Part shown: positions 51,724-56,363 of the stretch, one piece after another
How positions within the stretch are numbered: the first letter of the stretch is position 1
How the letters are laid out: each line of letters begins with the position of its first letter
Source: a virus
Length of the DNA stretch: 56,363 bases
IMG/VR virus record: IMGVR_UViG_3300047373_000289
Location: 1 to 56,363 of that record
Strand: one strand, 5' to 3'
Translations under genes and position numbers: made by a program
The notes under the pieces: generated by a model
What the model was told of the DNA's origin: nothing
The model's input: only the letters and a program-made list of their open reading frames with translations
The model's database searches: none

Positions 51724-52028
51724 TGGTCTTCGTATAATGGTGTGCCGTCTTCAAGCATGTACTCATAGGTTTCTATCTCAGCCCAGTGTGTGGGATTACC
51801 AGCAGTACACCAAAAGGCTTTACCCTTTTTGTTGATGTGATACTCTGCGATGTCTACATCACCTAAGAAGTCCTTATGCTTAATGAAGTAAAGCCCAGTA
51901 CATAGTGGTTTCTCATCGTCATTATCAACCCATCTCTTGGGCATCTTAGAGTTCAGACATTGAGTGCGAAACCTGTGAAACGTAGCTATGTTGGTAAGCT
52001 TCCGATTCATTACTGGGTACTTGCTCAT
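51720..52028 (-). CDS. Small early protein between annealase and exonuclease
   Basis: 102 residues (FHRFRTQCLNSKMPKRWVDN, then PLCTGLYFIKHKDFLGD, then FWCTAGNPTHWAEIETYEYM). Repeated strands with Trp/Tyr, no recognised motif. Its 5' and 3' ends overlap the annealing-protein and exonuclease genes by ATGA (4 nt), so all three are translationally coupled. This makes a role as accessory to recombination plausible but unproved. Confidence 0.6.
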   Translation of the reverse strand: MSKYPVMNRKLTNIATFHRFRTQCLNSKMPKRWVDNDDEKPLCTGLYFIKHKDFLGDVDIAEYHINKKGKAFWCTAGNPTHWAEIETYEYMLEDGTPLYEDQ

Positions 52029-52591
52029 CGTACAAACTTCTGCAAGCCAGACATTTGCTTGTCTGTAAGGCTTTCACCGTACTTACCTACGATTGATTCA
52101 TAAGCTTTCTTCTTGTCGGTCTGCGACTTGATGTAAGCAACAGCCTTGTCCATGATATTCTCAGGCGGGTCAGTATCAAACTTCTCCTGCGCTTTCTTAA
52201 TCATCTTCTTAGCCTTGGTAGGTTCGGCAGTCTCTTGCTTAGCGATAGCATCTGACACCTCGTTAGCTGAAGCGATTGATGTGTCAATACCAATCCCTAA
52301 CATAGCCAATGCACGACCGATAGCTGATGTCTCGCAGTTCTCTACGTAGCTAGTCTTGTTGATGTTGCTACTGCCCTGCACTTCGTGTGCATGACCTACT
52401 GATATGATGCGATGTTCGGGATCAGCAATGGACGCCTTGCATACACATTGAGCATCGTCTAGCACAGTAAACTCTGTGATAAGACTCCAGTTCTTGTACT
52501 GCTCCTCCTGTCGGAAGAACTTGATTCGTTCGTTGACCTCAACGTACTGCTTGCCACGAATGTTCGTGGTCTTGAATTTGTAATTACTCAT
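52025..52591 (-). CDS. ERF/Rad52-like single-strand annealing protein
   Basis: 188 residues. YVEVNERIKFFRQEEQYKNW, then ITEFTVLDDAQCVCKASIAD and ISVGHAHEVQGSS, and especially KTSYVENCETSAIGRALAML are the pattern of ERF/Rad52-like phage annealases. The C-terminal 60 residues are a Lys-rich linker plus a small helical tail (KAYESIVGKYGESLTDKQ). It would anneal complementary strands during phage recombination, paired with the exonuclease downstream. Overlaps its neighbours by ATGA at both ends. Confidence 0.8.
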   Translation of the reverse strand: MSNYKFKTTNIRGKQYVEVNERIKFFRQEEQYKNWSLITEFTVLDDAQCVCKASIADPEHRIISVGHAHEVQGSSNINKTSYVENCETSAIGRALAMLGIGIDTSIASANEVSDAIAKQETAEPTKAKKMIKKAQEKFDTDPPENIMDKAVAYIKSQTDKKKAYESIVGKYGESLTDKQMSGLQKFVR

Positions 52592-52956
52592 ACGAGTTCT
52601 TGTTTTAGATTTTCAGCTAGACCCTCTAGCCTTTTGATTTGGATTCGAATTGTTTTTAGTTTGTCCTCAATGCTGTTGTATCGGAGGTGCATATTGCACA
52701 GCCTTACAGCTAACAGGTACTTGTCTTCATACCCATCCCATGAGAATAAATTGGCTTCGTGCTGACCAGTGTGGTGTACTACTGTGCTGTGGTCTTTACC
52801 AAAGCTTTTGCCTACTTCCGTCTTGGTCATGTGCTGAGCCATAGCAACCATTAGTGCGGCTCGTGCCTGAACTTGTGGTGCTTCTCTAGATGTATTGGGG
52901 GTGAGGTTGAGGGTAGCATAGTACTCCTCTTGTAGCCTTTTAATGTCATCATTCAT
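52588..52956 (-). CDS. Stand-alone DnaA domain IV-like DNA-binding protein
   Basis: 122 residues. Residues about 30-80 match DnaA domain IV: QARAALMVAMAQHMTKTEVG, then SFGKDHSTVVHHTGQHE, with the DnaA signature DHSTV-x-H. The usual ATPase domain is absent. The C-terminus is a coiled coil (DKLKTIRIQIKRLEGLAENL). Such domains bind DnaA-box-like DNA, so it may recognise a phage origin or regulate early genes. It is the first gene after the promoter at 52971-53001 and is coupled to the annealase gene by ATGA. Confidence 0.75.
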   Translation of the reverse strand: MNDDIKRLQEEYYATLNLTPNTSREAPQVQARAALMVAMAQHMTKTEVGKSFGKDHSTVVHHTGQHEANLFSWDGYEDKYLLAVRLCNMHLRYNSIEDKLKTIRIQIKRLEGLAENLKQELV

Positions 52957-52970
52957 TCGATTTGCTGGTT

Positions 52971-53001
52971 CAAAGTTAAAGTTTAATTGTGATTAATGCA
53001 A
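52971..53001 (-). promoter_or_regulatory. Early promoter for the recombination/replication operon
   Basis: On the minus strand TTG (53001-52999), 20 nt spacer, TAACTTTG (52978-52971), then 14 nt to ATG 52956. It matches the Bacteroidetes -33/-7 pattern with the same 20-nt spacing as the promoter at 56208-56238. Confidence 0.65.
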
Positions 53002-53003
53002 GG

Positions 53004-53100
53004 AAAGGAGAGACTTTGTTTCTCAATGCTCTCAATGGTGCTTATCGCTAGGCAACTGGCACGTTGCAGGATCTCCCTGCACACCATCCGTCTCTCCCCT
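53004..53100 (-). ncRNA. Candidate structured RNA in the early block
   Basis: In the 145-nt gap between genes, the minus-strand RNA folds into nested stems. AGGGGAGAGAC (53100-53090) pairs with GTCTCTCCTTT (53014-53004). GATGGTGT (53088-53081) pairs with GCACCATT (53041-53034). A TGCAGG/CCTGCA hairpin sits at 53081-53065, sharing its first base, 53081, with the end of stem 2. Several G-U pairs exist only on the minus strand (they would be A-C on plus), so selection acts on the minus-strand transcript. No known RNA family is recognised. Confidence 0.45.
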
Positions 53101-53102
53101 TG

Positions 53103-53417
53103 TCAGCGTTCTGACAATGCCATGTCGTAACTGCTGAGGATTTCGTAGAACTTAACGTAGTAATACATAGACCTTGACACTTCGGTAAGGCTATTGGCTA
53201 CACGCTCCACAGATATACTATCTTCTTTGAGAAGGTCTTCGACCAAACTCTCTGCGATATCAGGGAACTGAGGTAGATACTCTGACACATCTTTGCTTAG
53301 CCATACGTCAATATCTGCTTCAAGTATATCGTCGCAAGCATACGTGGCTGCTAAACGTTCTGCGTTAGATGGTTCTTTGTTTTTCAATACAATTTGAATT
53401 GCTTGTTCGTTAGTCAT
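53103..53417 (-). CDS. Early protein of unknown function
   Basis: 104 residues, helical and acidic (SNAERLAATYACDDILEADI, then FPDIAESLVEDLLKEDSISV, then RSMYYYVKFYEILSSYDMAL). No recognised motif. The start ATG overlaps the end of the 47-residue ORF upstream (ATGACTAA), indicating coupling. It is followed by the structured RNA region and the recombination promoter. It may be an anti-host or regulatory early protein (context only). Confidence 0.6.
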   Translation of the reverse strand: MTNEQAIQIVLKNKEPSNAERLAATYACDDILEADIDVWLSKDVSEYLPQFPDIAESLVEDLLKEDSISVERVANSLTEVSRSMYYYVKFYEILSSYDMALSER

Positions 53418-53553
53418 ATGTAATGTTTAATACCAGTTGTATGTTAGTCCCTGTCTTCTCAGCGTATGCACCAGACGGGGTGTAGTATGTCTTACCGTCT
53501 CGCTCATAACTCCATAGCTGTTGTGTAATTTCAGAATCCGTATTCCATCCCAT
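53410..53553 (-). CDS. 47-residue early protein (short)
   Basis: Runs from ATG 53553 to TAA 53412-53410. Protein-like sequence with two strands (QQLWSYERDGKTYYTPSGAY, then TNIQLVLNIT). The start overlaps the end of the 60-residue gene by 23 nt, and the stop overlaps the next start (ATGACTAA). It fills what would otherwise be a 113-nt gap. No family is recognised. Confidence 0.5.
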   Translation of the reverse strand: MGWNTDSEITQQLWSYERDGKTYYTPSGAYAEKTGTNIQLVLNITYD

Positions 53554-53713
53554 CTTCGTATAATTTTTTAAGTTTAATGTCTAGTGTTCCGTCGTAGTAG
53601 TCAGCTTCGGGTGACCTCATCACCTCCATGAAGCTTTCAAATAGTTTCTCTGCGTCGGCTTGCCTAGCTAGCTTCCTGTGTACTTCAGGGTATTCTTTTT
53701 CTAGTGTTGTCAT
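53531..53713 (-). CDS. 60-residue early protein, unknown function
   Basis: A small helical, acidic protein (EYPEVHRKLARQADAEKLFE, then SFMEVMRSPEADYYDG). Charged amphipathic helices may form a dimer or bind a host target. It lies within the tightly overlapping early operon, between a 22-codon ORF and the 47-codon ORF. Not recognised. Confidence 0.6.
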   Translation of the reverse strand: MTTLEKEYPEVHRKLARQADAEKLFESFMEVMRSPEADYYDGTLDIKLKKLYEDGMEYGF

Positions 53714-53778
53714 TTGTTTCCGTTTTTAAAGAACCATCCAAACTTGTTGTTAAACCAAGTCGGAAGATCCACACTCAT
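53710..53778 (-). CDS. Candidate 22-residue peptide
   Basis: ATG 53778 to TGA 53712-53710. The peptide is aromatic-rich (MSVDLPTWFNNKFGWFFKN). Its stop overlaps the next start by ATGA, and the frame bridges the 36-nt gap between two genes, as in the other coupled small ORFs. Too short to be confident. Confidence 0.3.
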   Translation of the reverse strand: MSVDLPTWFNNKFGWFFKNGNK

Positions 53779-54157
53779 AAGCCTCACCAACCACCCATAG
53801 AGTCCTGTCATTTGTGAAAAGTATTTCGTATTCGTTACCGCTTACGATGTTATTGTATCCGTCAGTCCAGTTAGGACTTTGACGCGGGTTGAACTTGATG
53901 CGGTAGTCTTGTTCATTTGGCTTGAGTCGATTGACCTCCAGTACTTGGACAGCCTCGCACTCTATCCATGCACACACAGTCTTATTCGCACCGTCGTGAA
54001 TCTTCTTAGCCGCTGTTGGTTGCAAGCTTAACTTACAGCCTAACATAGCCAATTGATTATCCTGTGGGTCTACGTAGCTAACTACGCCTTCATCCGACTT
54101 TACTTGCCAGTGCATGAAGTTCTTACCTCGTCCGAGGTGGAATCTAACTTTGTACAT
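53750..54157 (-). CDS. Early beta-rich protein, unknown function
   Basis: 135 residues, starting MYKVRFHLGRGKNFMHWQVK, with strands SYVDPQDNQLAMLGCKLSL and NKTVCAWIECEAVQV, and ending with a possible Cys/Asp tail (YECGSSDLV). The first 90 residues resemble a small conserved protein of T4-like and other phages as I recall, with no known function. It sits in the overlapping early gene array. Confidence 0.6.
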   Translation of the reverse strand: MYKVRFHLGRGKNFMHWQVKSDEGVVSYVDPQDNQLAMLGCKLSLQPTAAKKIHDGANKTVCAWIECEAVQVLEVNRLKPNEQDYRIKFNPRQSPNWTDGYNNIVSGNEYEILFTNDRTLWVVGEAYECGSSDLV

Positions 54158-54276
54158 GAGATTTTTGATTTATAATTCTGTTTAACTTGATTGAATGTAT
54201 ACTCCGCCCACTCATTGAAGTCCTGTGTTGGGTTGACGTGTACACTTGATCGGACACACACTAGCGTCTGCCCCAT
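54100..54276 (-). CDS. Candidate 58-residue overlapping ORF
   Basis: ATG 54276 to TAA 54102-54100. The first 40 residues (LVCVRSSVHVNPTQDFNEWA) read like a globular protein, while the last 18 overlap the neighbouring gene by 58 nt. It overlaps the upstream 58-codon gene by 16 nt. It fills a 100-nt stretch between genes. Plausible but not certain. Confidence 0.4.
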   Translation of the reverse strand: MGQTLVCVRSSVHVNPTQDFNEWAEYTFNQVKQNYKSKISCTKLDSTSDEVRTSCTGK

Positions 54277-54437
54277 TGTTTATCTCTTGGTTCTTCATCG
54301 AAGACCACCATGCTGTCGTCATTGCTTGGTGTGTTCTTCACGATAGTCTGTGCTTGTTCTCGTGTGAGTCCATTCATTAGGACTTGTGGTCGCTTCTCCC
54401 AGTCACGGAAGACGCGGTATACTGCGTAGTTACTCAT
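54261..54437 (-). CDS. 58-residue early protein
   Basis: ATG 54437 to TAG 54263-54261. A compact sequence: VYRVFRDWEKRPQVLMNGLT, then REQAQTIVKNTPSNDDSMVV, then VFDEEP. The pattern strand, 'GLTREQAQ' helix, strand 'SMVVF' is a small alpha-beta protein that recurs in phages as I recall. The start overlaps the previous stop by 4 nt (ATGA). It was missed by a 60-codon cutoff. Confidence 0.6.
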   Translation of the reverse strand: MSNYAVYRVFRDWEKRPQVLMNGLTREQAQTIVKNTPSNDDSMVVFDEEPRDKQWGRR

Positions 54438-54568
54438 TGCTCTTTAATTTTGATTTGGTTTTCTTCGGTTCTCTTTAACCTCCGTCTTTTCTCCCTTGCT
54501 GACTCAAGCCGCTTAGTTACTCCAGCTTGGGTAATCGCAATGTGGGTTGTGTATCCGTTTTTAGTCAT
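54434..54568 (-). CDS. 44-residue basic early protein
   Basis: ATG 54568 to TGA 54436-54434. MTKNGYTTHIAITQAGVTKR then a Lys/Arg/Glu helix (LESAREKRRRLKRTEENQIK). Basic helix suggests nucleic-acid binding. The stop overlaps the next start by ATGA. There are 21 nt to the upstream gene. Confidence 0.5.
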   Translation of the reverse strand: MTKNGYTTHIAITQAGVTKRLESAREKRRRLKRTEENQIKIKEQ

Positions 54569-54589
54569 TGCTTTTTAATTTAAGTTCAC

Positions 54590-55159
54590 TCATAACAGGG
54601 ATTCGAGATACTTGATTCGTTTTTGCTCGTTCCTGATTCTGTGTTTCAACCGATGCATTTCTGAATCAAAAAATAATTTGAATGTGTCTTCACTCTCGCT
54701 TTTTTTAGTGAAACTCCATTCTTTCTTGAAGTCCTTGAAGCTGTCGTTTTCGAGGCGCTCTACATAAGCAAGTTCGCTTAAGCAATCGTCTTCGTGTTCT
54801 TTGGTTAGCTCTACCATAGCCGCATGGACTAGGCTCTGGATTTCTTTCCAGTCAATTTCTTCAGCAGGAAATAAATTGTCGAGGTCTTCTCTTTCTTCTG
54901 GGCATAGCTCCTCAGTCAATTGATTTAAGTATTCAGCAGAGGAAGGAATGGGTTCGTTAATTATAATCATCTCTGCTGGAGTGCTATCCATAGTTGCGTC
55001 TCCAATCATGTCTATAAGAAACTCTAAGAATGTCCCGTTAAGGCGTTTCTCGCTCCATTCCTTGTTCTTAGACCTTTCGCATCTGTCTCTAGTTGATTGT
55101 GACCAACTCCCCATAGGGCTGTTGATGAATGTTTGTGTTTTATTGTTCATATTAGTCAT
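54590..55159 (-). CDS. Early acidic helical protein
   Basis: 189 residues from ATG 55159 (MTNMNNKTQTF), favoured over 55192 because it overlaps the upstream stop in the ATGACTAA pattern also seen at 53417. Central acidic stretch (EELCPEEREDLDNLFPAEEI), helices toward the C-terminus, and a long charged coil (FKLFFDSEMHRLKHRIRNEQ). No motif is recognised. Perhaps a DNA-mimic or host-interacting early protein, by composition only. Confidence 0.6.
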   Translation of the reverse strand: MTNMNNKTQTFINSPMGSWSQSTRDRCERSKNKEWSEKRLNGTFLEFLIDMIGDATMDSTPAEMIIINEPIPSSAEYLNQLTEELCPEEREDLDNLFPAEEIDWKEIQSLVHAAMVELTKEHEDDCLSELAYVERLENDSFKDFKKEWSFTKKSESEDTFKLFFDSEMHRLKHRIRNEQKRIKYLESLL

Positions 55160-55553
55160 TGATGTTAGGGTTTTGTTCGAGGAAAGCATCAAAGATTTGT
55201 CGTGCCTTGTGCTTGGCGTATGTGTCCTGTTGTGTCATAGTACCTGTCCTCTGTGGTACAGGTAAGTCTTCAATCCTGAAGTTGTCAGTTACATACCCTG
55301 ATGCTCCGTCGTTGATGCAGAAAGCTAGGTTGCGTATGTGTTCTTCTTTGCGTTCGTGTGTCATGGTGTTAGAGTTTTGAATATCTCGCATCAGTGCTTC
55401 TGATTCATCCCAACGGCGAGTGATCTCGATGGGTACGTGGTAGTGGGTATCGGTAACGGGGTCATGCCAAGTCTCCAATTCACCTGCATACGTTTCCTCT
55501 ACGTATTCGAGGCGGTTAATGATTTCTTTTTTCATGTGATATTTCTTGTTCAT
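55152..55553 (-). CDS. Early protein, unknown function
   Basis: 133 residues. Mixed charged helices (EIINRLEYVEETYAGELETW, then EITRRWDESEALMRDIQNS, then KARQIFDAFLEQNPN) with a His-bearing centre (HDPVTDTHYHV). Coupled to the 34-residue zinc protein by ATGA at its start. No family is recognised. Confidence 0.6.
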   Translation of the reverse strand: MNKKYHMKKEIINRLEYVEETYAGELETWHDPVTDTHYHVPIEITRRWDESEALMRDIQNSNTMTHERKEEHIRNLAFCINDGASGYVTDNFRIEDLPVPQRTGTMTQQDTYAKHKARQIFDAFLEQNPNIND

Positions 55554-55654
55554 TGTTCATTTTCTTCGCGGCAATCGCCACATATGTCACAGAAGTGATG
55601 GTCTTCCTCGGTCATTTGCTTATCGCAAAACCCGCAGTTGTATTCCTCATTCAT
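55550..55654 (-). CDS. 34-residue zinc-knuckle protein
   Basis: ATG 55654 to TGA 55552-55550. It has CGFC near residues 7-10 and CDICGDC near 22-28, separated by a His pair (EEDHHF). A minimal four-to-five-ligand zinc ribbon or knuckle. Both ends overlap neighbours by ATGA, strongly supporting a real gene. Possible nucleic-acid or protein contact. Confidence 0.7.
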   Translation of the reverse strand: MNEEYNCGFCDKQMTEEDHHFCDICGDCREENEQ

Positions 55655-56172
55655 AGTGTGTCTGATTTAGGGATTCGAAAGAAGTGGATGCACACATCGT
55701 CTGCATCAAGCATGGCTTCACCTCGGTAGTAGATACCACCAACAAAGTCAGCCCACTCATCCATCGGCATCGACTCAGTAGTTCCATGCAGGGCATCGGT
55801 AGCTTCCTTGATACACCCCATGTCTGTGGGTAGGTACTCACCATCGTACATGGCTTCGCAGTCCATCTGATTCCACATCAACCACTCTCGTGTACTGCTG
55901 TTAGCAGGGTTGAAGTGGTCTGTATCCCATAGTGGGTTGACCTCAATTATCTTGAGTATCTCATGTTCACTCTCTAGGTCATTCATGACGATGATGTCCT
56001 GTGTGCCGTCTGTATGGGTGATTATCTCTTCGTGTTCTTCCTTCATCAGGAGGGCAAGAAGCCTAGCCTTGTGTTCCTTGGCTTGTTCGAGTGTCTTAAA
56101 GAACTGAACCGTGGTATCGGAGTAGCCCTCGGCTAGTCCACATACTCCATGTAGGGATGCATATAATTTCAT
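55651..56172 (-). CDS. Early protein, first gene after the leftward promoter
   Basis: 173 residues from ATG 56172 (MKLYASLHGVCG). ATG 56199 is also in frame, but it lies about where transcription should start. It has an acidic helical body (FFKTLEQAKEHKARLLALLM, then EHEEIITHTDGTQDIIV). Directly downstream of the promoter at 56208-56238. Function unknown. Probably among the first proteins made after infection. Confidence 0.6.
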   Translation of the reverse strand: MKLYASLHGVCGLAEGYSDTTVQFFKTLEQAKEHKARLLALLMKEEHEEIITHTDGTQDIIVMNDLESEHEILKIIEVNPLWDTDHFNPANSSTREWLMWNQMDCEAMYDGEYLPTDMGCIKEATDALHGTTESMPMDEWADFVGGIYYRGEAMLDADDVCIHFFRIPKSDTL

Positions 56173-56207
56173 TAGATTGAGATTTTGATTTGGCAACATT
56201 GCCGATA

Positions 56208-56238
56208 CAAAGATAAGACTTAGTTTTCAGAATTCCAA
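56208..56238 (-). promoter_or_regulatory. Leftward early promoter
   Basis: On the minus strand TTG (56238-56236), 20 nt, TATCTTTG (56215-56208). The same spacing as the promoter at 52971. It would transcribe the array of small early genes from about 56201 downward. Confidence 0.65.
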
Positions 56239-56363
56239 ATTTCATCTGTAACTAACTGAAAATCAATGTATTTGAATAGTAGTTCGCTTGCTTCTTTTAA
56301 TTCCTTTCGCAGTTCAGGTGAGTCATTCTCCATGACCACGGGACAGATTGAATCAAACTTAAG
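56220..56363 (-). CDS. C-terminal part of a minus-strand gene (truncated by window end)
   Basis: An open frame runs from the window edge to TAA 56222-56220, 47 residues, protein-like and acidic (NDSPELRKELKEASELLFKY, then DFQLVTDEIWNSEN). The reading frame includes no stop up to base 56363. It is the last visible gene upstream of the leftward promoter, so the early minus-strand block continues beyond the window. Not recognised. Confidence 0.55.
   Translation of the reverse strand, partial: LKFDSICPVVMENDSPELRKELKEASELLFKYIDFQLVTDEIWNSEN

Noticed and set aside
1-56363. Integrase, diversity-generating retroelement or transposon
   Set aside because: I saw no reverse transcriptase, recombinase catalytic pattern or inverted-repeat pair in the window, so temperate life or DGR-driven variation is not supported here.

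Overview
The window is part of a tailed-phage genome, most likely a podovirus of a marine Bacteroidetes (Flavobacteriia-like) host. The host guess rests on three things. Several genes are preceded by the Bacteroidetes-type -7 element TAnnTTTG, in three places with a TTG about 20-21 nt upstream. The primase-helicase has a BT4734/VirE-like N-terminus. A late gene encodes a pappalysin (M43) protease of the kind Bacteroidetes secrete. Both ends are open: a lectin-like gene is cut at base 2 and a minus-strand gene is cut at 56363. No integrase, DNA polymerase or RNA polymerase is visible in the window.

Layout. (1) 1-2300: end of a lectin-like tail gene, a divergent regulator (winged helix, minus strand) facing small plus-strand genes that include a tandem GroES-like co-chaperonin, then two tRNAs (CAU and UCU anticodons). 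(2) 2295-7087: zinc-ribbon protein, large terminase, portal. (3) 7089-15343: adhesion module with a fibre adaptor, a 1525-residue fibre with collagen-like and YadA-head-like repeats, a beta-rich protein and three tandem LamG-like paralogues. (4) 15371-18209: very small basic proteins with KY..GG motifs, a holin-like coil protein and putative capsid decoration paralogues. (5) 18234-24004: scaffold, major capsid and head proteins, separated by UUCG-loop terminators. (6) 24035-43530: tail ring/tube proteins (crAss-like or T7-like plan), internal virion proteins with a muralytic domain, and a 2521-residue polyvalent protein with an HEFLH zinc-protease motif. (7) 43517-45072: a 3TM-type holin followed by a secreted M43 metalloprotease with a C-terminal dockerin-like pair.

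At about 45 kb the late plus-strand block meets the early minus-strand block at one shared hairpin terminator. Read from its promoter at about 56.2 kb leftwards, the early block holds many small translationally coupled genes (ATGA overlaps, several under 60 codons), a possible structured RNA, then a stand-alone DnaA domain IV-like protein, an ERF/Rad52-like annealing protein, an exonuclease, an SSB-like protein, a DUF3310 protein, a primase-helicase, two PD-(D/E)XK nucleases and a B12-dependent ribonucleotide reductase. Together these supply nucleotides, unwind DNA and repair or recombine ends. The DNA polymerase is presumably beyond the window or supplied by the host.

The most unusual points are the dockerin-like EF-hand modules in two virion/late proteins plus a related loop in a third, the M43 protease in the position of an endolysin, a structured minus-strand RNA at 53004-53100, start codons only 4 nt after -7 elements (possible leaderless mRNAs), the tandem GroES-like protein, and a sharp codon-use change inside the giant virion protein.
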